A stretch of 64,000 nucleotides of DNA. It comes from Trematomus loennbergii. Lineage: Eukaryota; Chordata; Actinopteri; Perciformes; Nototheniidae. Below, one piece after another: positions 29,801 to 41,800 of this stretch (positions are counted from its first letter, which is position 1; every line of letters begins with the position of its first letter). A program made the position numbers and the translations under genes. The notes under the pieces were generated by a model. The model was not told the DNA's origin. It saw only the letters and a list, made by a program, of their open reading frames with translations, and made no database searches. The DNA lies in contig JAAOOA010000027.1 in NCBI GenBank assembly GCA_012861695.1, forward strand, positions 21,946,356-22,010,355. The letters run 5' to 3'.

Positions 29801-32800
29801 ATACATTAATAATGGTGTTGTAATTGAGGTTCATCGGTCATTTTGCACCACAGAAATGCGGAAAAATGCAAGCTAGCTCTTGTAAAAATACTGTGTAGAC
29901 GTAGGCTTGTATTTGATTCATGGAAATGTTTGATTGCAGTCTGAAAAGGGACTATTCTTACCACCATTAAGTGCATGATGAGTAATGCCTCTAGTGAAGT
30001 GTCTTTCTACTTTATTTTGCTTTGCACTGCCTTGTAAGGACAGGCGGTACTTCTCTGTGTAGCCTCTTTGAATGTAATGCTTTGGGGTTGACAGAAGTCT
30101 TTCCATGTAGGAAGGTTGAGTCAAGATCTGTATGTAAACAGCTCCGTTAGCTGGAATGGGCTTGCCCTTTTCAGCGCTGCCGGAGGCTTCAGGTCAAATC
30201 TCCTTCCTCTCCTTCTTGACGCTGGTTTGTGTTTGGATGCGGCTTCTTCTATGAAATACTTTTGAGACAGTTTCTTTGGGAAGCGCTGTTTTGTAATGAT
30301 GATATCATTGTCCCGTCTGTTTTTTGATTGGGTCCAGAGGGTAGCTCAGCAGCTTCTGGCAGGCCTCATGTTGAGATGCTGGCGCTGTGCCCGGGATAGC
30401 TAGTGAGCTGCGAGTTAACAAAGGGGGAGTTTGGCCTCTTTGTCGTGCGTCCGTAGGGTTTTATAGCTTTAGTTTCTGGTTTGTGTGTCTCAAAGTAACA
30501 TTTCCCCTTGCATGAATTGCAATATTTGGCAGATTTTGCGTTGTTGCTATACGGTTACTACAATAAACAAACCATGCAGAGTGTTAGAATCAATAAAGTC
30601 TGTGACACACGCTCAAACCTGTAACAGATGCAAGCTTCATTGCATCTGCAAACTTGCCTACTGGCCACACACTGGTTTGTTTGTTCTCTTATCGTATTGG
30701 CTAGTGACCCGAATGGTTGCTATTTGAACTGGAGGCTTATAAATAGACCTGTGTACTGCTGCAGCAGGCAGAGAGAGCCAACACACTTGTTAACCTGCTC
30801 TAGGAAAAGGTCAGGAGACACGTACACACAAACGCACACTTCTCGTTGTCAAATGCACTGGGCCACTTTTACTGAAGGATGTTGAGGTGTGTCGTTTTCC
30901 CTCTTCCTCCTCTTAATGTTTTAACCGCCCTCTTGTGCTTTCCAATCCAATCCAACTTTATTTATATAGCACTTTAAAACCTCCAGACCAAAGTGCTGTA
31001 CAGAGAGATACATCAAATATAAAACCGCTCAGCTCACAAACATACAAATAAGTATAAAATCACATAAAAGATACAAACGGGATAAACGGATTTAAAAACA
31101 GACAGTGTGGGAGCCTGTCTGATTAGCAAGGGCAGGTCATTCCAGGTCGTTTCCTCGCCTCTTTACTTTCTCTGCATCAGGATAAGAGATTTTGCTTGCC
31201 AGTTTTAAGCCTGTTGTATAACTCTAATCTAGTTTAACCAATACACTTGCATCCCCTTTAAGAAGGTGTGCAGGGTGGTCTGTCTACTTCCCACTCGTTT
31301 TTCATGCTGCTTTTCTGACTCACTTAGGAGCACTTTTCTTAATCTCATGGCAACAGAGAGATGCATGTAATTACCCCTTAATAAACAGAAAAACATAATG
31401 AAATGATTAAGCTGTGCACCCTGGCTCAAAACATTTCCTAATGTATCTCCAAAACATCATTGGCAAAATGGAAGAAGCTGCGAACACTTGTCGTCACAGT
31501 TGGAGTTCACCTGCATCTCTGTTTTAATGAAGCTGTGCATCGAGGCTAAGGAGATGCCAAGTGGAAATTAAAAGAAAAGTGATCAGCAGGTGGGGCTGTT
31601 AGAGGTGTTGATAGTCAATACAATTAATAATAACTGTATTTGTATATCACCTTTCATGCAAGGATGCATTACAAAGTGCTTAACAGAACAACCAGAACCA
31701 AATACAGATAGAAATAGAAATAAAGAGTAAGATAACAATACAATAAAACATGAACACTGATACCAGTAAAATGTCCTGAATTAAAAGCTAGTGAGGACGA
31801 CATCAAGCAAGCCAACTGTGTCATTTTCAGTAGAGACACAATTTCACTGCAAACGTCCTTGTGGCGATCCTTACACTGTCACAGTCGACAGAAGGCCAAT
31901 TCTCCATAGCTAGACAAGTGAAACTTTCCCATCGTTAGTGACTGTATGATGGTTTGATTATGCACAAGGCCCATTCATGCTGTGAAGTGGAATAAAAGTA
32001 TGAGCCATGAGTCATCCTGGTGTCTGAAATTCTCTGGAAACCCTTGCTGTTGGTGATGAGTGTCCAGATTTTAAAACGGTTGTTTTTGAAGTTATTAATA
32101 ATTCATAGGTTCAAAATGTTAACCTTACCATCTCTTTTCTCTTTCTGTCTCTCTCCGCAGTGCCAGAGCATACCAAGTCAAGACAGAGTCCTAAATCTAA
32201 ACAACTTCCCCCCTTCCCCTCCCCACAAATACACATACACACAATCGTACACACATACAGTCCTCAGCAATGCCAAGGGGGCCCGATCAGCCTGCTGCCC
32301 GCTCTGACAAGCCCTGCCTCTTCACCTCAGGCCCTTGAGGGCTGTGCCCTGTGAGCTTTATCCTTTTGACCTCCCATTGGTCAACCTTGGAACCGGAGGT
32401 CACTCGTTCTCCACTCGACCCGGGGTCACGAGCCGCACTCACAGGTAAACTACAAACAACAACAAAAAGAACAAACCAAACGCAAGAAAACTGTTTCACA
32501 CTCGATTACATCCGACATTCTCAAACACGTACAGAGACACAAGACTACAAAAACAATCTGTCTGCCAATAACACATTCTTGGATAAGCAGGAAGATAGTT
32601 GTTCATTTACATGACAATCAAGGTGGGTGTGTTCTGGCTCATGTCTTCTGATGAGTTTCTACTTGTATCCATATAGTTGTAAAAACAAAATAAACTAGTC
32701 AGAAAAGTAGCAGATTGCCAATTTCTGTAAGACTACAAAATAACATCCTAACGTGAAAACATAATAACGTTTAGCATTATTAACCTAAAGGTAAGGCAGC

Positions 32801-35800
32801 TATTAGTCTCCTGAGGTTTTTGAAAGTGGTGCAAATGGTTTGGCTTTACCAATACCAAATTCAGCTCAGACGAGTCAGAGAAATACACAAACATTAAACA
32901 ATTACTTGCTAAATTGAAATATTTGTTTATATTGTAATACAGATAATCAACTGTACATACCTAACCAGGGTCTGTTTACTAATACTCCTCTACTTTGCAA
33001 GTCCTTCTAATTTTCCACCCCTCTGACTTTAAACTTGTTTTTCTTTCTGTTTGCTTGATTCCCATTGAATGTCCTGTTCTGTATTGACTTTCTAACATCT
33101 CCTCTGTGTGTTTTCTTGTGGCTTTCTCTCGAACTCGCTTTAAGTCTGTTTGACAGTCTTTCTCTCTCTCTCTGTTTCCAGGCATGGCTCCCATTCGGGA
33201 TTCCGTCAGCCACTCCCCTAATCAAACAGGTGACTACACATAGCCTTCTTCTTTCCCCGTTCTTTTGCGCTTCTTCATTCTTCTTCCTCCCAATGTCTTC
33301 CTATGGCTCTCTCTGCTCTGTGATCGGCAGACTAGGTAAACCCAGATGCATTTTTCCAGGCTTATCAGAAAAACTGAAAGTGGGTGTGGAAAGGGTGCAA
33401 GAGGAGACTTGGCAAGCAAACAAGATAAGCGCAACAGAGATCTGAACAGAAACGTACAGGGTGTCCGCGGGGTCTTAAAAAGTATTAAAAGTTGATAAAT
33501 CAATTTAGCGAAAATGAAGGCTATTAAAAAGTATTAAACGGCATTTTCCAAGGTATTACATTTTGTAGCTTGTTTTCAATAAGTATAAATTGTCCAAAGA
33601 GGTTGTATTCTACAGTCTGCCTGAATGTAATCATTGCGTAGGTGTGTAGTGTGATTCTGTGTAGTTTATTTATGGCATCCCGTTGGGTTTGACGTCATCT
33701 TCTGAACGGGACATCGCACGCTCACTGCTTGATAGCGCGCGAAGGCCCGTTTACGCCGGTTGTTAAACAACATCGTTATGGGGAAATGCAAGTTTGCGTC
33801 CAAATGGTTGGAAGATAAGGAGGAAGGACAATCAATACTGTATATAGTCAATGTGAGGTAAAGTGTGTCGCCAATGTAACCGGTTAGAACTCGAAGTGGC
33901 GATGAGGTCTTAAAATGTATGGAAAGGGTCTTAAAAAAGGTCTTAAAAGGAATTACATTTCACTTCAGGATTCCTGCATATACCCTGAGTATTCAAATAA
34001 AATGGAGCTGAGCTGCTTTGAGCCTCGTCAGAGCCAATGCCCTGGCCTTGCTGCCCTTTTTTAATCTTCATAGGAAAAGTACGGTAAGGTTGGCTCACAA
34101 ACTAGCTGATTGCAAAGCTCATGTTTGTTTTTAAGCCATAAAAGAAAAAGACCAAAGGTCAGTTATGTTTTTAAGACATCCTCCTTTACAAATATTGCTT
34201 TAAAAATCGATTTAGTCTCTTTATCTTAGTCTTGCACATTAATAATAATTCCTTCACTTTAAACCAGTATCCTTGTAAAAAATGTTCATTCATTAATTAC
34301 CACAGCGAATGGGCTCCCACTGCAAAAATGCAGTTTGAGTTACGAAGATGCGGCAAATAATGAAGGCACAGTACAGAGGCTCTGAAAATGCAGGCACTTG
34401 AGTCAGAACTGAGTGTGTTCATAATGGCCCTGAAAGCAAGTAGCAGATCATAAGTGTTCTCTGGAGTCTAATTTTAGAGACATGCCAAGTCTGAATGCAG
34501 ATGCTCTCAGACAGTGGTATTGTATCAGGAAAAATATCAAGGATTAACAGAGTCTGAATTTTTCCAGCTGGTGTGACTCCCTCCTGCTATTTCACTCACA
34601 ATTGCCATCTCCCCTCTCCCGCTGATGGTCGTCGGCTGCCCTCCCTGAATCCTAGTTTATAGCTTTGGCATGCTTCTGGGTCCCGCTGCGGTGACAAAAT
34701 GGTGGCAGCTGTGTCCAGGCTCAGCCCTGGCACTGATCAAATCCAGAACAGTTGGGTAGCTGAAAGTTGGAGGAAATAGAAAAATGACAAAGCCACTGTG
34801 AATGAGGCGATTTCGAACCACATCCGTTTTTCGTTTAATAAAGTACATTTTGCTATCCCAACATTTTATTGACCGTGATGAATCTCCACCTTTGGTAATT
34901 GCTTGATTTTGATTTGAAATGTTTTTCTAACCCTATCCCCTGCCATGTCCACCCTTCCTCTCTACAGGTCTGGAGCACCCTGGCTTGGACTCGCAGTATG
35001 AGCCTTCCCCCTGGTCCTCTGGCTCTCCCTGCAGCGGTGACGGCAACACCAACTGGGGCAAAGTCCTAGTGGACGGAAGCACCGACAAACCCAACAACCC
35101 TTCTTCAACCAACTCTTCCGTCTGGCCTCCGTCTTCTTCCTCGTTCTCTTGCTCCTCGTCTTCTTCCTCTTCTGGCTGTGGGTCAGGATCGGACCCAGAG
35201 TTGGCGTCAGAATGCATGGACGCAGATTCTAGCTCCTCGATCGGCTCGGAGAAAAACCTTGCCGCTGTGACGACAGTGATGATGATGTCAGCAAATGCTC
35301 CTTCTCTGTGTCTTCTACGGCTTCTTCTCCCTCCTCTATGGTGACTTCCGACATGATGGTCGGCGTTTCGGTGAATGGAGACAGCAACGGCAACAGTCGT
35401 CAGATAATCGGCGGAGGGATGGGGGGCATCGGCGTGCAAATAACGGAAATAATAACCTCACCGGGTCCTCCCACTACTCCGCGGCTGGGTCCAGCAGTAT
35501 TGGCAGCAATAACATGGGCAACCACAACAAGCCCGTCAATAACAGTGGTGTCTGGGGCAGCAACATGATCTCTGGAGGAAGCCCCCCCTGCATCAATGGA
35601 GGGTTGAACCCAAACACTTTAAACCCAAATGCCAACCACGGTGCCTGGCCACAGAATCCAAGCCCAGTGTCCCAGGGCCAAAGGCCTCCTCAGGCTCAGG
35701 GGATGAAACTGGGTATAGCTCCCCAGCAGGGCCCCATGCTTGGCTGGGGCGGCATGGCAGCTCCCAACAACAGCAGTATGATGGAAGACACCGAGAAGAA

Positions 35801-38800
35801 TAATGGTACAGCAAGCAGCAAGGTGTTAGGAAGCAGCAACAGTGGAAATGGTGGCCTACAGCCGACCAACCTTAACACTGAATCCAATGGACCAAATAAC
35901 ACTATGATGATGAATACTACTACTACTACTACTAACGCCACAATGACCTCTAGTCCACCAAACTCTACAGCCTCACCCCAACTCAGCGGGGATTGTTCCT
36001 GGGGCACTATTGGAGGAGGGAACGTGGGTCCGCTGGCGAATGGAAACCCCATATCAGCCCCCCAGCCCCCAAGGAGAGCTGGGAGGTCCTGGGACCTTCG
36101 GTACGCCTTGGGGCGCAACTACCTACCCTGGTGAAAAGGGCCCCCTAAATGCAGACACTGTGAACCCACAAAACCCTGCCTTAATGCAGGCCGGGAACCC
36201 CCAAATATCCTCTACTGCTGCTTACAAGAGTAATAATAACCACAATAACACTGGGGCCCCGCACTGGGACCAGGGGCCTGCCAATAACCCAAACCAGCCT
36301 CAGAGCAACTCCTGGGGTAATCAAATCCAAGGCTCTGCAGGCCAAACGCCAGGAAATGGGAACCAAACTACGATGGGCCCTCCAGCAGGGATACCCCGGC
36401 CCTGGGGGAGCAGCGCGTCTTCTTCCTCTTCCTCATCGTCCTCTACCACATCCAACAACAAGATGCCGAATGGAGAATGGGGAACGACAGCTCCTGGTAT
36501 CAACCAATCAGATGCTGGAAGTCATAAAGGAAGCTCTGCCAACAATGGCTGGAAGAGCTTGGAGGATGACGCCATGGGAGTAGGAGGAGGGGGAGTAGGA
36601 GGGGGAGTAGTAGTAGGAGCAGTAGTAGGAGCAGGGGGAGTAGGAGGAGTAGGAGGAAGTCACGCCATAGGGAGCGTCACTGGAGGCTGGGGCCGCTCTG
36701 GAGGAAGTGAGGGAAGCGGAGAGAGCTCCGGAGGCCGATCCAGCGCCGACAGAGACCAGTCAAAAGGGGGAATCCGCAGAACGGTTATCCCTCCTGGGCC
36801 AGTAGTATCGGCTGTGCCCCCGGTCGACGTGGACCCGAGAGTCCTTTCCAACACTGGATGGGGACAGACACCCGTTCGACAGAACACCTCCTGGGATGTC
36901 AACTCTCCCGTTAATAGACAAGTTCCTAGAAGCGACGAAAGAAAGCAAAGCAGCGGAGGCCCCGGATGGGGCTCAGCAACACCGGCAGCTCCCTCCCAGA
37001 CCTCCGGAGGTAGGAAAATCATGATAATTAAACTTTTGTGTGGATATATTTTATAGATCTGAACAAACATTAAAGTAAGACCACAATTACACACAAAAAA
37101 GTCGGCAAAAGATTGACTTCCCTTTGGTTTGCTTGCAGGTTGGGGTGGTGGGCCGGGCAACTCAGGTCCAGGTCCAGGTCCAGGTCCAGGTCCAGGTCCA
37201 GGTCCAGGAGGCTCTGGCTGGGGCGAGCGACACAACTCTAGTTGGGACAATAAAGCCCCAGCAAACGGAGGAGGTGGGCAGAGCAGCTGGAACGATGGAT
37301 CCGGCTACAAGGGTGGCAACAACAACAGTAACACTTGGAGCAATAACACCAACAAAGACGACAGGTAATTGATGATTGGACATTTCAGAAATACTGATTT
37401 TAACAACACAGAAATATAGTTTGAAGCAAGTTTAATGTGACGCCTAATTGAGTAACTGATCTTTTTTATTTATTTGTTAGATCCAATACCTGGACTAATG
37501 CGCCCAAACCGCAGCAGCAAGGCTGGGGTTCGCAGAGTGGACATGGAAGGGAGGGCTGGGGTCACGGTGGAGATGGACCCAGAGCAGGGGGCAACAACCA
37601 CTGGGAGGGGCGGGAGAGGGATAGCGACAGCAACCGCTCAGGCTCCGGATGTTGGAGCGAGCAGAGCCGAACCAACACCAGCAGCGGCGGCAACACCTGG
37701 GCGGGCGGCGGAGGATCAAATAATCCAGAACAGAGCACTCCGAACCCAGGCTCCAACTGGGGTGACTCAAACCCTCAGAAACCCAACCCTCAGGGTCACA
37801 GCCAGGGCTGGGTCGAGCCCGCAAAGAACAACCAGAACTGGGGTGAGCACAATCCAAAGCCCTCCAACGAGTGGGGGAAAGCTCCTGAAGCCAACATGTC
37901 CCGAGGCAATCCACCCCCCACCAAGCCCGCAGGTACTTATCTGGAGTATTCATCCAATCAGAATCTCTTTTTAAATCAAGAATCCTATATGTTTGTTTAT
38001 AAGCAAGTCTAAATATGCCTGTGTTTAGTTTATTTAAAGTTTACGGACTTTTCAAGTGATACAATGTAAGTTAATACTAAATGGACAACAACATTTAAAG
38101 AAGACTGAAATGTTGAGATTTACATTTGAGAAATGCATACTATGTTAAAAAAATCTTTAGAAGAGGCCATAGGGCACCAAAACAGAATTCGTAAGTGGGA
38201 GGATACGCAATTGATGGCTCACTTTTTGTGTTTTCTTCCAACAGGCTGGCAAGGAGGCCCAATTCCCACAGCAGTTCAGAAGGAGGAAACTTCATCTGGG
38301 TGGGAAGAGCCTTCTCCTGAGTCTGTTCGCAGAAGGAATGAGATCGATGATGGGACAGCAGCTTGGGGAGAACCAGGTAAACACTGAGCACACTAGGAAT
38401 CCCTTCAAAAACTGCTTTGCGGAGTCTAAATCATTTAAAACTCGAACTTCTTATTGACTTGATGACTCAAACTTGATTTAACTCTCTTCCCAGCCGCTAA
38501 ACACGGCGTTGGAGCTGGCAACATGTGGAGCAAGACCAGACAATCAGAGCAGGAGGCTGCGAGTCAGCCCCCTCAGCACCAGCCCCACCCGCCTCGCAGC
38601 GTCATGCATCCTCCTCCGCCCGTGCAGCCTATGGCCCAGGACAAAAGCTGTAATAGTAAGTTTAAATATGTATGCACAGATTTTTAAGGCACGTACAGTT
38701 CACACCTGTATGTTTGACACAGCGCAGGTAGAAGCCAGATGAAGCCAAATTAATCAGCTGTTATTTTTATCCATATGCATTATTAATCTATGCGTTATAT

Positions 38801-41800
38801 AGAATAAAAGGTATTGAATAACCAAAACTTAAACTCCCTAGCTATGAAATCACAAAAAGGTGTGGTGTTACGCACAACATTTTTTACACCCATCAAACAC
38901 TTCTGTACTATTCTAAAATGGCTGAGCCAGACCTTCTCGTGTTTGTCCCCGACTAGATGTTGCAGCCAAATTACCAAATGTTTTGTCATTACACGATTCA
39001 TTGGTTGTTAGCCTGCAGGGATACTTTCATCGCTGCACACTTGAATGACAGCCTTTCAATTGCTTCCTTAGTTTTGCACACTCCCAAATGCACACTTCAG
39101 ATAACATGCACTGACTGTGGGTGGATTAGCATGCAGATTACTAATGTTTTACTTTGAGCCATATTGAGATTCATGTAAAAATGCTAGGACATCAGCGAGT
39201 ATCTGAAATGGTACGAGTGTCTAAATGGTGCAGCCTTGAATAGAATAAAAATCCCCAATTTCCACCCACTGTCTTTTTGAGACGGCTGGTTTTAAAAGGA
39301 TTTGGACAGTACAAACAATTAAAACGTGTAGATGCAGATATGTATTCAATAGCATATACAATCTGCACAGTACATGGAGAGAAAACAATCTCGTACAGAC
39401 ACTCTCCCCCATCTCCCTACGGTGTTGTCTATGTTGAAGGCTCTTTGTAAAGCTGGTTGAGTCATCCCTTTGGAATGCTAAGAGCATCGATTTTTCTCTT
39501 CTCATTCGCCTTTTTTTCCACATCCCTTTTTTCTCTTTCACCCGCCAATTCGGGCTTGCTGTAGAAACACTGGCTTTTGTTTGGTTTGATAAAAAGGGGA
39601 GCAATGAGCAGCAGAGGAGGTGGAGCTGGCTTGGTAATAGGAGTAGTTCCAGTGTAAGACGGGGAAGAGTAAAATGAGGAAGACAGCGATTCTGTAGAAG
39701 TGGGCTGAGAAGAGTGAGAAAGGGGGGGGGGGTTGGGGTTATTTGGGGTTGCTGTCGAGTGAGCTAACTGGAGCAGCAAACTGGGAAGGGTGGGGCAGAG
39801 CAGCTAGCGACTGTAACGAGAGGAAGGACCAGGATGTAGATTTACAATTTTAAAAATGAAATGTAAAAAGAAAAAAACTATCCTTTAATAGAAAAATATG
39901 TAAGTGAAATTGGCTGATAACATTTATATATATTTACAGATGTGTTACTAGAGTAAAGAACTTCAAAGATTCTAAACAAATGTAAAATTGTCGATTCTCT
40001 TTTAGGAATAATATTTTACAAGTCTTTACAACTTAAGGTTACTGTTTATCTATTGATGTGTGTTTGCATCTGTACAAACGCGTACGTACTCCTGTTTTAA
40101 GTGTATAGCAAATTTGCTACTGCTATATTTAGCTCAGTGTCCATGTTTCTTTTGTTGTCATGTGCGAGTACTTGTGTTCGAGCATGCCCGGTCACATGAG
40201 GGACACTGGAGCCTGAGGCCGCCCCATGATATGTCCTATTTTTACGGGGAGGTATCCCTGGCATCTCCCGAAATGCCTTCTGTAGCACGTCTGAGTTGTC
40301 AACTGAAACGGGAGACTTTCTAACACGCACATTTTTAGGGTGCACAAGGGTCCGTGCACACAAAAGAGTTGGTAAACAACACTTATATAAACAAGTTAAC
40401 GCCGTGTTCCCAGCGACAGGAGCAGGGCTCTGTTCTCTGATTCCAGCAGGAAACAAACGATGTCAACTTGCAGCAGCATTGTTAAGGAGATGTGGGGAGT
40501 AGGTCTGCAAAATAAATCCAAATGCTCTGTAAATCGCAATATGGACTAGTACAATGTTCAAATCGCAGGAAGCACAATATTTGGCTAAACATGATTTTAA
40601 AAAAGACCATTTTTAATAAAGTATAGTGGAGCTGCAATGATATCCCAGCCTGCAGGTTTAACAAAACAAATAGGTTTTTACAGATATTGTTAAGAAATAG
40701 CACCATAATCGTGTATATATATATATATCAGGGTTTCCGTTAGCCGGTTATTAGACCAGCCGGAGCATCCCTAATTATTACCGGACATTTTGACCGGCAA
40801 GTTTTGAATTGATCGGTTTTTAATAAAAGTTACCAGCTAAAAACCGGTAAATTCAAAATGTCCGGTAATAATTAGGGATGCTCCGATCGATTGGCCGCCG
40901 ATATTCACTCTTAATAGTTTGATCGGTGCTCTCTATAAAGGCCGATCAGGAGAGCTGCATCTGATCGATATGGACATAAACGAGAGTGAAGTATAACCGG
41001 ACGTGAGAGAGAGAGATCAGATCAGCTGCTGAGTCTGACGGAGACACGCAGCTCTGCATGATCACCTGAAGCCCCGCCCACTATTTAGCGAGAGAGGAGG
41101 GAGAGGGGAAAAGAAAGGATCCGTTTCTCCCGTGTTATTATTCAAAGTTAATGTAAACTTGTGAATAATGTACTTCATCTACTATAAGTAGTTTGTTTGA
41201 ATGTAATAATTATGTTGTTTGTGGAAGCGCATAATTTATTGAAAAATGAATCTGAATTTTTCGATCTGTTACTGAAGCAACATAAAAATGAGCCCCATTA
41301 ACTGAGTTTTAAACATCAGCATATTTTTATAAAAAATATTATCAAAATGTTTTTTGCTTTTATTTTGGTTGGTATTTTAGCTTTGCTACCTTCTGGTTTA
41401 AGTCTTCAACAATGATAAAACATTTAAATGAAAACCACAGAGAATGTATCGTCCTTCTAACGGGTACTGCCCTCTTCTCCTCCAGGTTGGGGTGAGCCAT
41501 ACGCCAAGAAGAAGGAGTCCTCAACGTGGGAGCCTCCCGCTCCTCCACCTGTAAAAGTGGACAACGGGACGTCTGCCTGGGGGAAACCCATGGAGACCAA
41601 CTCCACCTGGGAGGAGCCCGGCCGAGATAAGAGAGACTCCGCTGCGCCTGGATGGAGCGGACAGCACAAGCCTGGTAGGAGCACACAATCTTTGTTTGAA
41701 TAATTTATTTGGAGTCATTAAGTATTTCTATTACAGTCGCCAGTTATCCATCTTTTTAGTTTTCCAACAGCAATGTTTACAATCTCTCGTTGGTGTTCAC

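Larger units (their letters stand above)
26034..32160. other. tnrc6a intron 3, 6.1 kb
   Basis: Contains a (CT)n tract (26,771-26,815), a hAT-like end fragment near 27,390-27,440 (TTGTGCAGCCCTATT), a partial TTAA MITE from 28,327, and teleost dispersed repeats near 30,950-31,090 and 31,618-31,720. No extra exon was recognised. Confidence 0.6.

Noticed and set aside
34933..35439. 168-codon open frame on the - strand over tnrc6a exon 6
   Set aside because: It is the antisense of a serine-rich coding exon. The sense strand carries the conserved [11 protein letters not shown] block, so the antisense frame is a by-product.
36660..37250. 196-codon - strand frame rich in Pro-Gly
   Set aside because: Antisense of the GGTCCA coding repeat and neighbouring GW sequence; it crosses a supported exon-intron border.
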